Assembly (NCBI RefSeq): GCF_022869005.1
Contig: NZ_JALIEA010000013.1
Location: 124,001 to 188,000 of the forward strand
Length of the DNA: 64,000 nt
From: Corynebacterium kalidii
GTDB lineage: Bacteria > Actinomycetota > Actinomycetes > Mycobacteriales > Mycobacteriaceae
Reading direction: 5' to 3'
In this document: positions 17,742 to 25,796 of the stretch, one piece after another
Numbering within the stretch: position 1 is the stretch's first letter
Layout: each line of letters begins with the position of its first letter
Program-made: the position numbers and the translations under genes
Notes under the pieces: generated by a model
Databases searched by the model: none
Told to the model about the DNA's origin: nothing
Seen by the model: the letters and a program-made list of their open reading frames with translations, nothing else

Positions 17742-18334
17742 CGCTCCAGCAGGGTCTCCAGCTTCTGCCGGTTGGACTCGCGCAGGTGCGCCACGGTCAG
17801 TGCCCAGGCCTCGGCGCCGGGCATCCGGAGCCGTCGGTCGATGTCCGCGTCGAGGGCGTCCACCATGGCGTTGACCGTCCCGGGGGCCGGGCGGGTGCGG
17901 GGAGCGATCATCGTCACGGCCTCCGCCGAGCCCCACACCGCCGGATCGGCGATGAAGAGGTGGCCCTGGGCCGCCGCATAGCCGAGCGCGGCCTCCCGCA
18001 GGTCCGACAACCGGTCGTCGGTGATCTCGCCGGCCGTCCACGCGTCCTCCACCAGCGGGACGCGGTCGACCGGTTGGTGGGCGTCCACGATGCCCTCCAC
18101 CAAGGGGGTGGGGAGGGTGTCGAGGGTGCGTGCGGCCGCGGAGTAGACGTCCGCCGCGTCGAGGTAGGGGCGGCCCACGACGATGGTGCGGGCCAGCTCA
18201 CGGCTGGCGGTCATGAACGACAGCAGGGTCGTCAGTTGCTCCGCCGGGGCCGAGTTGAAGCTCCGGACGTCCCGGACCGCAGGCGATGCTGCCGGGCGGG
18301 TGGCGAACAGCGGGGAGAACGGTGGCGTGTACAT
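17738..18334 (-). CDS. OHCU decarboxylase-like protein
   Basis: The 198-residue all-helical protein resembles 2-oxo-4-hydroxy-4-carboxy-5-ureidoimidazoline decarboxylase, a uric acid pathway enzyme. FNSAPAEQLTTLLSFM, VVGRPYLDAADVYSAA, GYAAAQGHLFI and the C-terminal LTVAHLRESNRQKLETLL follow the family in order. The usual HPRIG motif is HQPVD, retaining the histidine, and the following EQ pair appears absent. No urate oxidase, HIU hydrolase or allantoinase gene is nearby. The fold is fairly convincing; the reaction is uncertain. Confidence 0.6.
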   Translation of the reverse strand: MYTPPFSPLFATRPAASPAVRDVRSFNSAPAEQLTTLLSFMTASRELARTIVVGRPYLDAADVYSAAARTLDTLPTPLVEGIVDAHQPVDRVPLVEDAWTAGEITDDRLSDLREAALGYAAAQGHLFIADPAVWGSAEAVTMIAPRTRPAPGTVNAMVDALDADIDRRLRMPGAEAWALTVAHLRESNRQKLETLLER

Positions 18335-18368
18335 GGCCCCATCCTCGCGCCCGTCTGTTTCCGGGCGG

Positions 18369-19451
18369 TTACCGTTCCGGGAAGAACTCCGGCGCCAGGG
18401 CGTCCAACGCCTCCACCACGACGTCGGTCTCGTCGGTGTCGGTGACGGTGATGCGCACGCCCTCACCGTCGAAGCAGCGCACGGCGATGCCGTACCCGGC
18501 GATCGCCTCCTCGAAGGCGCGGGCCCGCTCGCCCAGGTCGAGCCACACGAAGTTGGCCTCCGAGGGGATCCGCCACGCGTCCGGGATGTGCCCGAGCACG
18601 CGGGTGCGCTGGGCGGCGGTCTCGTCCGTGCGGGCCGTCAGCTCGTCCTTCGCGGCGATGCTCGCCACGGCCGCCGCCTGCGCGACGGCGTTCACGCTGA
18701 ACGGGATGCAGACCTTGTTCACCGCCTCGATGAACTCCGGCCGCCCGACCAGGTAGCCGACCCGCAGCCCGGCCAGCCCGTAGGCCTTCGAGAAGGTCCG
18801 GGCGACCGCGAGGTTCGGGTACTCGGCCAGCAGGCCGAGTCCGTCGGGGAAGCCGGCCTCGCGGACGTACTCCACGTACGCCTCGTCCAGCAGGACCTGC
18901 ACGTCCGACGGGACGGCGTCGAGGAACCCGACGAGTTCCTCCCGGCTCACCGTCGTGCCCGACGGGTTGTTCGGGTTGCAGACGATCACCAGGCGGGTCT
19001 TCTCCGTGACGGCCGCGGCCAGGGCGGGGAGGTCGTTGCGGTGGTCCGGGGTGAGCGGCACCTCCACCGCCTCCGCCCCGGCCACGCGGGCCAGGATGGG
19101 GTAGGCCTCGAAGCTGCGCCACGGGTAGACGACCTGGTCGCCGACGTCGCCGCCCCGGCAGGTCGCCTGGACCGCCTGCTGGATCAGTGCGGAGGACCCC
19201 GCCCCGACCGCGATGTTCCCGGCGTCGAGCAGCAGGGAGGACGGTCCGCCCAGCCAGTCGGCGATGGTGCTGCGCAGCTCGTGGGCGACCATGTCCGGGT
19301 AGCGGTTCGCCCGGGCGAGGGCCTCGGCCGCCGCGCGGGTGACGCCCGGCAGTGGGCCGCGGGACGACTCGTTGCTCGACAGCTTCAGGGGAAGTCCGTG
19401 GGGGCTGCCGGGGACGTACGGGGGCACGGAGGCGAGGTCGGCGCGGATCAT
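18369..19451 (-). CDS. pat: Histidinol-phosphate/aromatic aminotransferase family protein (Pat type)
   Basis: This 360-residue class I PLP aminotransferase has KLSSNESSRGPLP, ANRYPD, CNPNNPSGT, LLDEAYVEY and TFSKAYGLAGLRVGY, where the lysine of TFSKAYG binds PLP. The sequence and position next to tRNA-Ser resemble the corynebacterial pat gene for phenylalanine/aromatic amino acid transamination; a true HisC role is possible because the families overlap and his-operon context is absent. ATG 19451 lies 7 nt behind TAGGCT on the minus strand, indicating leaderless translation. Confidence 0.85.
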   Translation of the reverse strand: MIRADLASVPPYVPGSPHGLPLKLSSNESSRGPLPGVTRAAAEALARANRYPDMVAHELRSTIADWLGGPSSLLLDAGNIAVGAGSSALIQQAVQATCRGGDVGDQVVYPWRSFEAYPILARVAGAEAVEVPLTPDHRNDLPALAAAVTEKTRLVIVCNPNNPSGTTVSREELVGFLDAVPSDVQVLLDEAYVEYVREAGFPDGLGLLAEYPNLAVARTFSKAYGLAGLRVGYLVGRPEFIEAVNKVCIPFSVNAVAQAAAVASIAAKDELTARTDETAAQRTRVLGHIPDAWRIPSEANFVWLDLGERARAFEEAIAGYGIAVRCFDGEGVRITVTDTDETDVVVEALDALAPEFFPER

Positions 19452-19535
19452 GGTTTTCAGCCTAGTCCCCGCGTTGTTTTGAAATGAGGCGGGGGCCTGA
19501 TGTATCGTTCGTTGCGTCGTCACCCGTGACGGCAT

Positions 19536-19627
19536 GGAGGCGTGCCAGAGCGGCCGAATGGGACTCACTGCTAATGAGTTGTCTGCTTAACGGCGGACCG
19601 GAGGTTCAAATCCTCTCGCCTCCGCCA
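19536..19627 (+). tRNA. tRNA-Ser (anticodon GCT)
   Basis: A 92-nt class II tRNA: GGAGGCG (19536-19542) pairs with CGCCTCC (19617-19623), discriminator G, and CCA is encoded. The anticodon loop in CTGCTAA gives GCT for serine AGC/AGU codons; a long variable arm and GGTTCAAATCC T loop are present. Confidence 0.95.
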
Positions 19628-19805
19628 CTTCAGTTTCCTCAGGCTTTTCGTGAGGACGTGTCGTCAGCCGTCCGGTTCTTGTGGTGAGTTACCGGACATT
19701 CAGGGCGCGGTCCCGCTTTACGGGGTGTGTGGTGTACCCCGGGCCCGCGTGACACGTCCCGTCTGGTGGTGTGCCGGGGATTCTGGAGTCGCTGGAAACA
19801 GCGTC

Positions 19806-19878
19806 GCGCCCGTAGCTCAACGGATAGAGCATCTGACTACGGATCAGAAGGTTGGGGGTTCGAATCCCTCCGGGCGCA
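19806..19878 (+). tRNA. tRNA-Arg (anticodon ACG), copy 1
   Basis: A 73-nt tRNA without encoded CCA: GCGCCCG pairs with CGGGCGC, the anticodon stem TCTGA/TCAGA surrounds loop CTACGGA with anticodon ACG, which needs A34-to-inosine editing by TadA (gene at 31446). An identical copy lies at 21441-21513. Confidence 0.95.
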
Positions 19879-19890
19879 CGCTTTTCTTGA

Positions 19891-19921
19891 ACCGCCCCCG
19901 GCAGTCGTCGGGGGCGGTTTT
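19891..19921. terminator. Rho-independent terminator after tRNA-Arg copy 1
   Basis: The arm ACCGCCCCCG (19891-19900) pairs with CGGGGGCGGT (19909-19918) over an 8-nt loop, followed by TTT. It ends the tRNA and may also serve the minus-strand DHFR-like gene that ends at 19935. Confidence 0.8.
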
Positions 19922-19934
19922 CGCGTGTCGGCCG

Positions 19935-20510
19935 TCAGCGGGGCACGTCGTACACGAGTTTGACCACACCGTTCGGGTAGCTCTCCGACGTGCGGAGCCG
20001 GAGCCGGCGGGCCGGGCGGTCGTCCCGGTTGAACAGGCTTTTCCCGGCGCCCAGGAGCACAGGGAAGACCAGCAGGTTGTACTGGTCGATCAGGTCGGCG
20101 TCCGCCAGTGACCGGGCGAGTGTGGCGCTGCCGTGGATGAACACCGCGCCGCCGTCCTGCTCCTTGAGGGAGGCGACGTCGGCGGTGGACGACAGGATGG
20201 TGGTCTCGCCCCAGCCGGAGACGGTCCGGCTCTCGTCCAGGGTCGTGGACACGACGTATTTCGGCAGGTCCCGGTACTCGGCGTGGTCGGGGGAGTCCCG
20301 CCATACCGGGGCGAAGGCCTCGTAGCTGCGGCGGCCGAGCATCATCGCCGACGTCTCCTCCAGCTCCTCGGCCTTCAGCGCGAACGCCTCGGGTATGTAG
20401 TCGGTCTCCATGACCCAGCCGCCGCTCGGGTGGCCTTCGGCGGTGGACCCGGGGGAGTCCACGACGCCGTCGAGGGACATGAACGCGGTGTACACCAGTC
20501 TTCTGGCCAT
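19935..20510 (-). CDS. Dihydrofolate reductase/RibD C-terminal domain family protein
   Basis: This 191-residue single-domain protein has the DHFR-like fold of the RibD C-terminal family, often called DHFR family protein or YwjB-like. VYTAFMSLDGVVDSPG begins the fold, MLGRRSYEAFAPVW is the typical nucleotide-site segment, and VFIHGSATLARSLADADLIDQYNLLVFPVLLGAGKSLF is the signature C-terminal half. It probably uses NADPH; the substrate is not known. AAAGGAG precedes the ATG at 20510. The gene lies between two identical tRNA-Arg genes together with the following SDR gene. Confidence 0.85.
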   Translation of the reverse strand: MARRLVYTAFMSLDGVVDSPGSTAEGHPSGGWVMETDYIPEAFALKAEELEETSAMMLGRRSYEAFAPVWRDSPDHAEYRDLPKYVVSTTLDESRTVSGWGETTILSSTADVASLKEQDGGAVFIHGSATLARSLADADLIDQYNLLVFPVLLGAGKSLFNRDDRPARRLRLRTSESYPNGVVKLVYDVPR

Positions 20511-20593
20511 GGCGGGGACACTCCTTTCAGTGGTGGGTGGTGAGGATCACAGTTTAGCCTGACATGGTGTGGTCCGCCTGTTACCGTCGCGGC

Positions 20594-21355
20594 ATGGCCA
20601 CCTTCACCACCCTGATCACCGGCGCGAGTTCCGGGCTCGGCGCCGAACTCGCACGCCAGTCCGCCGACCTCGGCCACGACCTCGCCCTCTGCGCGCGGAG
20701 GACGGGGCGGCTCGACGAGCTCTCCGCCGAGATCACCGCGTCCCGCCCCGGCGTCACGGTGCGCACCTACACGCTGGACGTCACCGACCCGGACGCGGTG
20801 CGCGACGTCTTCCGGCGGGCCGACGCCGACGCCGACGGCGGGCTCGACCGCATCGTCGTCAACGCCGGGCTGGGCAAGGGGCGCACGATCGGGTCCGGGC
20901 ATCCGGAGGCGAACCGGGAGACCGCCACCACGAACGTCCTCGGCGCGTTGGCGCAGACCGAGGCGGCGATGGAGATCTTCCGCGCGAAGGACGCCGGGCA
21001 CCTCGTCCTGCTGTCGTCGGTCTCCGCCCTGCGCGGCAACCGCCGGGCGCTGACCACCTACGGCGCCACCAAGGCGTTCGTGGCGAACATGGGGGAGGGG
21101 TTGCAGGCGGAGCTGGCGGCCGCCGGCAGTCCCGTCGACGTGACCGTGCTGTTCCCCGGGTACATCCGTTCGGAGATGACCGCCCAGGCGGAGGGCAGGA
21201 CCCCGCTGCTGGTGGACACGCGGACAGGGGTCCGTTCCATGGTGGCCGCGATCGAGGGGCGCAAGCGCCGGGCGCTCGTCCCGGGGTGGCCGTGGCGTCT
21301 CGTCGGCCCGGTGCTGAAGGTGCTCCCGCTGCGGCTCCTGTCCCGGGTCACCTAG
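20594..21355 (+). CDS. Short-chain dehydrogenase/reductase
   Basis: This 253-residue classical-type SDR has the cofactor loop TGASSGLGAELA (residues 8-19), an Asn of VVNAGLG, catalytic Ser in LLSSVSALRG and YGATK, the Tyr-x-x-x-Lys pair. ARRTGR after the second strand favours NADPH. The C-terminal VLPLRLLSRVT tail is amphipathic and could touch the membrane, as in SDRs acting on lipids. ATG 20594 lies 6 nt behind TACCGT. Substrate is unknown. It is divergent from the DHFR-like gene, and both lie within the tRNA-Arg bracket. Confidence 0.88.
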   Translation: MATFTTLITGASSGLGAELARQSADLGHDLALCARRTGRLDELSAEITASRPGVTVRTYTLDVTDPDAVRDVFRRADADADGGLDRIVVNAGLGKGRTIGSGHPEANRETATTNVLGALAQTEAAMEIFRAKDAGHLVLLSSVSALRGNRRALTTYGATKAFVANMGEGLQAELAAAGSPVDVTVLFPGYIRSEMTAQAEGRTPLLVDTRTGVRSMVAAIEGRKRRALVPGWPWRLVGPVLKVLPLRLLSRVT

Positions 21356-21439
21356 GGTCCTGAAACGGGGTTCCACCAGGTGCTTTGTCGCTTCGCCGGC
21401 CGGCGTGTAGGCTATAGTCTCGTTGCAGAGATGCAACGG

Positions 21440-21522
21440 CGCGCCCGTAGCTCAACGGATAGAGCATCTGACTACGGATCAGAAGGTTGGGGGTTCGAAT
21501 CCCTCCGGGCGCACGCTTTTCT
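21440..21522 (+). repeat. 83-bp direct repeat carrying tRNA-Arg (second copy of 19805-19887)
   Basis: Bases 19805-19887 and 21440-21522 are identical: the whole tRNA-Arg gene plus one base upstream and CGCTTTTCT downstream. The interval of about 1.55 kb holds a DHFR-like gene and an SDR gene. No integrase is present, so a past tandem duplication or excised-element scar is only a possibility. Confidence 0.85.
21441..21513 (+). tRNA. tRNA-Arg (anticodon ACG), copy 2
   Basis: Identical in all 73 positions to the copy at 19806-19878, with anticodon ACG and no encoded CCA. TATAGT at 21413-21418 is a good -10 hexamer for this copy. Confidence 0.95.
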
Positions 21523-21527
21523 CGACA

Positions 21528-21568
21528 AGGAACCCCCGGTTCGCACACGGTGCGACCCGGGGGTTCCT
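21528..21568. terminator. Strong bidirectional terminator hairpin
   Basis: Bases 21528-21546 pair with 21550-21568 in a 19-bp stem broken only by one G-T pair, around a 3-nt loop ACG. It lies just behind tRNA-Arg copy 2 and 2 bp beyond the stop of the minus-strand hydrolase gene, so it can end both transcripts. Confidence 0.85.
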
Positions 21569-21569
21569 C

Positions 21570-22418
21570 TCATGTCCGGGGCGTGAACTTCGCCGCGGTG
21601 CGGATGAAACCACCGATGACGTCGGGCCACCGGGCCACCTGGTACGGGGAGTCGGCGGTCATCAGCCGGGAGCCGGGCAGCAGCGCATGCAGTTCCTCGG
21701 CGACGGCCACCGGGTGCGCGGGGTCACCGGTCCACGCCAGGATCAGCGTCGGGACGCGTCGTTCGCCGAGGGCGGCGATCCGCGACCGGGACGGCAGGTC
21801 GTTGCCCGCCGCACCACGGAACACCGTCGGCAGCAGCGCCTCCGGGACGTCCGGCAGGGTGAACGGGACGTCCGGGTCGCGTGCCGGGGGAGCGGGTTCG
21901 GCCCGCGTGGTGTCCGCGTAGGCGGCGAGTCCGTGCTCCTCGACGAACCGTGCGGAGCGTTCGTAGATGCCGGCCCGGTTGCCGCGCAGTTCCCAGGCGG
22001 TGGGCGGGATGCACAGGGTCATCGAGGCGTAGGTCGCCCCCGCCGCCGCGGACGTCAGGATCGTCGCCGCCCCCATCGACTGGCCGACGGCGTGGACGGG
22101 GGCGTCCGGCGAGTAGTCGTCGACGATGCGCTCCAGGTCCCTGGCCAGCGACGGCCACCGGTAGGCCGCGGGGTGCGCGGGCCCCGGTGACCGCCCGTGT
22201 CCGCGGGCGTCGTAGCGGAGCACCCGCAGACCGTCCTGACCTGCGGTGAGGTCGAGTCCGAGGGCGACGTCACGGGCGCGGCTGGACGTCAGCCCGTGGA
22301 GCTGCACCACCGGGGTACCGTCGGTGGGGCCCCAGACGTCGTGGCTGAGGGGTATGGAACTGGGGGGTATGGAACTGGGGGGTGTGGAGGTGTCGGTCAG
22401 GCGACTCATGGTGGACAT
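21570..22418 (-). CDS. Alpha/beta hydrolase fold protein
   Basis: This 282-residue hydrolase has VVQLHGLTSSRA (oxyanion hole strand), YDARGHGRS, and the nucleophile elbow GQSMGAATI with catalytic serine. The late His is expected in the final segment around the SPYQVARWPDVIGGF region, but the usual GHxxxx is not obvious, so the triad is incomplete to my eye. Start at 22418 (MSTMSRL) is tentative; ATG 22409 and 22466 are alternatives. The N-terminus has an imperfect repeat PPSSIPPSSIP encoded by duplicated DNA near 22345-22385. Substrate unknown. Confidence 0.8.
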   Translation of the reverse strand: MSTMSRLTDTSTPPSSIPPSSIPLSHDVWGPTDGTPVVQLHGLTSSRARDVALGLDLTAGQDGLRVLRYDARGHGRSPGPAHPAAYRWPSLARDLERIVDDYSPDAPVHAVGQSMGAATILTSAAAGATYASMTLCIPPTAWELRGNRAGIYERSARFVEEHGLAAYADTTRAEPAPPARDPDVPFTLPDVPEALLPTVFRGAAGNDLPSRSRIAALGERRVPTLILAWTGDPAHPVAVAEELHALLPGSRLMTADSPYQVARWPDVIGGFIRTAAKFTPRT

Positions 22419-22453
22419 CCGTACGTAATCCCGCGGCCCTATCGTCCGTGGGT

Positions 22454-23800
22454 ATGAGACTGACAACTGTAGCCGCGATGGAGCTGCCCGCAGGGCAGGT
22501 CCACGTGTTCGACATGACCGTGGCCGTGTCCCCGGACCCGGCGCACCCGACGGCGGCGTCCTTCGACCAGGCCCGGCACGCCGCCGCGGGCACCCGGCCC
22601 GGCACCTGGATGGCCGTCGCCTTCGTCGTGCCGCCGGTGGGCCGCGGACGCCTCGCCGAGGCGTGGCACCGCCTGGTGCAGCGTCACGGGACGCTGCGCA
22701 CGGTACTGCGGGACGACGGCGACGGGATCAGGGTCCACCCCGTGGCGGTCACCGGCGGACGGTGGCGGCACGTCGGCGACGGGGCGGACGACCCCCGCGC
22801 CGTCCTGCGCCGGGTCTTCGACCGGGCCTGCGCGCCCTTCGCCGCACCGTCGCACCGGCTGGCGGTCGTGGAGCACGCCGACGGTACCTGCACGGCGGTG
22901 ATCGGGCTGGACCACAGCCACACGGACGCCTGGTCGCTGCTGGTCCTGGTGCGCGACATGCTCGCCGCACTCGGTGGTGCCGGTGGTGCCGGTGACCTGC
23001 CGCCGGTGCCGTCCTTCGCCGCGCACACCCGCGCGCTGGAGGCGCTCCCACCGGCGCCGGACCACGTCCGGGACCGGTGGCGGGGGATCATGGACCGCGG
23101 CGACGGCGGGATGCCGGTCTTCCCGCTGAGCCTCGGCGACGTCTCGGAACCCCGGGACGAGGTGGTCGAGGTCATCGACGTGCTCGACGCCGCAGGGCTG
23201 GGGCGGCTGGAGCAGGTCGCGGCGCGTCGGGGCGTCCGGCTGCTGCCGTTGACGGTCAGCGTCCTGACGCAGGTCAACCGGGACATGCACGCCGGTGCAC
23301 TGCGCGCGGTGTTCCCCGTCCACTCCCGCCGCGGTCCGGCGGACGACCCGGACCGGTGGGCGGGGTCGGTCGGGTGGTTCATCACCAACTCGGTGCTGGA
23401 GTGCGACTCCACCGACCCGCAGGCCTGTGCCACGGCGGTCCGTGACGCGGTCGCCCTGGGGGCGTACCCGTTGGCGCCCTTGCTGCGGCCGTGGGGAGGG
23501 ATGCCGGCGACACCGGGGATGTTCGCCCTGTCGTGGCTGGACAACCGGCGGTTGCCGGTGCAGGTGCCGACGGAGGCCCGTCCGCGGCATGTCTCGGCGT
23601 GCATCCGGACGGACGGGGTGATGGCGTGGTTCGTCCTCAACGACGACGGGATGCACCTGCGGGTGCGCTGCCCGGACACCCCGTCGGCGGTGGCGAATGT
23701 CGGCGAGTGGGCCCGCCGGGTGGCCGCGGGGTTGCGTGCGGCCGGTTCAGACGACGCCGTTCTCGTAGGCGAAGACCACGACCTGCGCCCGGTCGCGTAG
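22454..23800 (+). CDS. Condensation-domain/PapA-like acyltransferase fold protein
   Basis: The 448-residue protein has the two-lobed layout of condensation-domain acyltransferases (PapA, WES/DGAT, NRPS C domains). LAEAWHRLVQRHGTLRTVLR is the N-terminal lobe signature, and IGLDHSHTDAWSLLVLVRDML carries His154 and Asp158 in the position of HHxxxDG, with the first His replaced by Asp and Gly by Ala. PVHSRRG and FALSWLDNRRLP occupy the places of later motifs. It may acylate a glycolipid or other alcohol, but no substrate gene adjoins. ATG 22454 lies 8 nt behind TATCGT. The last 54 bp overlap the convergent response regulator gene. Confidence 0.65.
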   Translation: MRLTTVAAMELPAGQVHVFDMTVAVSPDPAHPTAASFDQARHAAAGTRPGTWMAVAFVVPPVGRGRLAEAWHRLVQRHGTLRTVLRDDGDGIRVHPVAVTGGRWRHVGDGADDPRAVLRRVFDRACAPFAAPSHRLAVVEHADGTCTAVIGLDHSHTDAWSLLVLVRDMLAALGGAGGAGDLPPVPSFAAHTRALEALPPAPDHVRDRWRGIMDRGDGGMPVFPLSLGDVSEPRDEVVEVIDVLDAAGLGRLEQVAARRGVRLLPLTVSVLTQVNRDMHAGALRAVFPVHSRRGPADDPDRWAGSVGWFITNSVLECDSTDPQACATAVRDAVALGAYPLAPLLRPWGGMPATPGMFALSWLDNRRLPVQVPTEARPRHVSACIRTDGVMAWFVLNDDGMHLRVRCPDTPSAVANVGEWARRVAAGLRAAGSDDAVLVGEDHDLRPVA

Positions 23801-24418
23801 CCGCAGCTTCTGCAGCACGTTGCGGACGTGGGTCTTCACGGTCTCCTCGGAGATGAACAGGGCGGTGGCGATCTCGGCGTTGGAGCGTCCGGTGGCGATC
23901 TGTTCGACGGTCTCGCGTTCCCGCGGCGTCAGCGACGCCAGTTCGGGTGGGTCGCGGCGTGGCGGGGTCCGTGGTGACCGGGCGACGGCGTCGGCGATGA
24001 GCCGGCGGGTGACGGTCGGCGCGAGCAGCGCCTCGCCGGTGACCGAGAGCCGCACGGCGCGGGCGAGTTCGTCGGCGGGGGCGTCCTTGAGCAGGAACCC
24101 GGAACAGCCGATGCGCAGGGCCTCGTAGACGTAGTCGTCGAGGTCGAAGGTGGTGAGCATGATGATCCGCGGGGCGGGGTCCAGGCCGAGCGACAGGATC
24201 CGCCGGGCGGCCTCGAGCCCGTCCATCACGGGCATGCGCACGTCCATGAAGACCACGTCGGGGCGCAGGCGGGTGACCTGGTCGACGGCCTGGGCACCGT
24301 CGGCGGCGTCCCCGACCACGGTGACGCCGTCGCGGGAGTTGAGCAGGGCGGCGAACCCCTGGCGGACCATCGCCTGGTCGTCGACGACGAGAACGGTGCT
24401 GTCGGTCATGTCGCTCAC
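23747..24418 (-). CDS. NarL/LuxR-type response regulator
   Basis: The 223-residue regulator has a receiver domain (VLVVDDQAMVRQGF, phospho-acceptor Asp59 in VFMDVRMP, then TTFD and Lys in FLLKDAP) and a C-terminal LuxR helix-turn-helix (LTPRERETVEQIATGRSNAEIATALFISEETVKTHV). It is the partner of the kinase immediately upstream: its GTG at 24418 lies one base after the kinase stop, with ATG 24409 as alternative start. Targets are inferred to include the divergent exported-protein cassette because of the inverted repeat at 25716-25762. Confidence 0.93.
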   Translation of the reverse strand: MSDMTDSTVLVVDDQAMVRQGFAALLNSRDGVTVVGDAADGAQAVDQVTRLRPDVVFMDVRMPVMDGLEAARRILSLGLDPAPRIIMLTTFDLDDYVYEALRIGCSGFLLKDAPADELARAVRLSVTGEALLAPTVTRRLIADAVARSPRTPPRRDPPELASLTPRERETVEQIATGRSNAEIATALFISEETVKTHVRNVLQKLRLRDRAQVVVFAYENGVV

Positions 24419-24419
24419 G

Positions 24420-25682
24420 TTACCGGGTGGTCACCGGGACGCCCGCGGTGACGGTGAACCCGCCGTCCGCGGCGGGCAGGGCGGTGAAGCTGCCGCCGAC
24501 GGCGCGCACCCGGGCGGACATGCCCTGGATCCCCGCCCCGCCGCTGTGCTCCGGGGGGACGATGGCGTCGCTGGCGGCCGGGCCGTTGTCCACGGTGAGC
24601 GTGACCCAGCCGTCCTCCACCGTGAGGTCGACGAGCACCCGGCTGCCGGGCGCGTGGCGTGAGGCGTTCGACAGGCACTCCTGCAGCACCCGGTGCAGGA
24701 CGACCCCGGTGGTGTCGTCGAGTGAGGACACCGCCAGGTCGAGGCTCTGCGCCGGCCAGCTCACGTCCATCCCGGCGCGGCGTGCGGCCTGCAGTGTCGG
24801 GCCGATCTGGTCGGCGCCGACCGGGGTGGTGTCGCCGGTCTCGGCGTCGCTGCGCAGCACGCCGAGCAGTTCGCGGACCTGGTTGAGTGCCTCGCGGGCG
24901 GTGTCGGACAGTGAGTCGAACTCCGCGTGGATCGCCGGGGTGACGCCCTGCAGCCGGTAGGGGGCGGACTGGGACTGCACGACGATCATCGACATCTGGT
25001 GGGCGACGACGTCGTGCAGGTCCCGGGCCAGGCGGTTGCGTTCCTCGGCCATGACCCGCATCTCGGACTGTTCGCTGGTGCGGGTCTCTTCACGCCGCAG
25101 GTCCCGTCGGGAGGCCAGCAGCCAGCGCAGCAGCAGGAACACCACGGTCCATACCGCGGTGCCCACGATCCATCCTCCGATGACCTCAGCGGGGTTGGTG
25201 AGCATCAGCGCCAGGGTGCCGACCACCGCGACGGCCACGGCGTTGCGTGGGCCGCGCAGCACCACGACCGCCAGGGTGAAGGCCAGTGCGAGGTGGAAGG
25301 GGACCGGCCAGCCGAGTGCGAAGTCCATGTTGTAGCGGAACGGCACACTCACCAGGCAGGCCAGCGCCACCGTCAGCCACGACGACCAGGGCCGCCACAG
25401 TGACGCCAGCACCGGCCATGTGCCCGCGGCAGCAACCAACGGAACGACTGCCACGCGGAACGGGGACGTGGCGGTGAAGAACTCATGGGTAACGAAATAC
25501 GTGGGCCAGGCGACGGCGAAGAGGATCGCCGTGAAGACGACCACGAGGAACAGGACGAGCGGAGGAACGCCGGCATGGGCTGCACCACGGTTCACCGCGC
25601 TCTGTACCGGACGGACCACCGGGGTCAGACGGGACATCCGGGAGGTGCGGGTCGGGGAGGCCGGGTTCTTCGTGCGTCTCAT
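24420..25682 (-). CDS. Membrane sensor histidine kinase (HisKA_3 type)
   Basis: This 420-residue kinase has about six membrane segments between residues 41 and 190 with almost no extracytoplasmic loops, so it likely senses the membrane or a membrane-bound signal. The dimerisation motif ERNRLARDLHDVVAHQMS carries phospho-acceptor His223; the ATPase part has ECLSNASRHAPGS (N box), VDNGPAA and GGAGIQGMSARVRAVGGSF (G box). It forms an operon with the response regulator. ATG 25682 lies 8 nt behind TAGCGT on the minus strand. It diverges from the phospholipase A2 gene at 25797. Confidence 0.92.
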   Translation of the reverse strand: MRRTKNPASPTRTSRMSRLTPVVRPVQSAVNRGAAHAGVPPLVLFLVVVFTAILFAVAWPTYFVTHEFFTATSPFRVAVVPLVAAAGTWPVLASLWRPWSSWLTVALACLVSVPFRYNMDFALGWPVPFHLALAFTLAVVVLRGPRNAVAVAVVGTLALMLTNPAEVIGGWIVGTAVWTVVFLLLRWLLASRRDLRREETRTSEQSEMRVMAEERNRLARDLHDVVAHQMSMIVVQSQSAPYRLQGVTPAIHAEFDSLSDTAREALNQVRELLGVLRSDAETGDTTPVGADQIGPTLQAARRAGMDVSWPAQSLDLAVSSLDDTTGVVLHRVLQECLSNASRHAPGSRVLVDLTVEDGWVTLTVDNGPAASDAIVPPEHSGGAGIQGMSARVRAVGGSFTALPAADGGFTVTAGVPVTTR

Positions 25683-25715
25683 GGTGGGAGACGCTAGTCG
25701 GTGTGCCGGTGGCCC

Positions 25716-25762
25716 GGATCCCCCTGGAGAGGGAGATCGACAATCACCCTGCAGGGGGATCC
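25716..25762. promoter_or_regulatory. Perfect 11-bp inverted repeat in divergent promoter, candidate response-regulator site
   Basis: GGATCCCCCTG (25716-25726) is repeated inverted as CAGGGGGATCC (25752-25762) with a 25-bp spacer. The likely -10 hexamers are TAGCGT on the minus strand (25691-25696, kinase) and TAGCGT on the plus strand (25783-25788, phospholipase). At normal spacing the -35 regions of both fall on or next to the repeat arms. A dimer pair bound here could govern both units. Confidence 0.6.
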
Positions 25763-25796
25763 CCGCGGCGGGTGCCGGTTCCTAGCGTTCCGGGCC

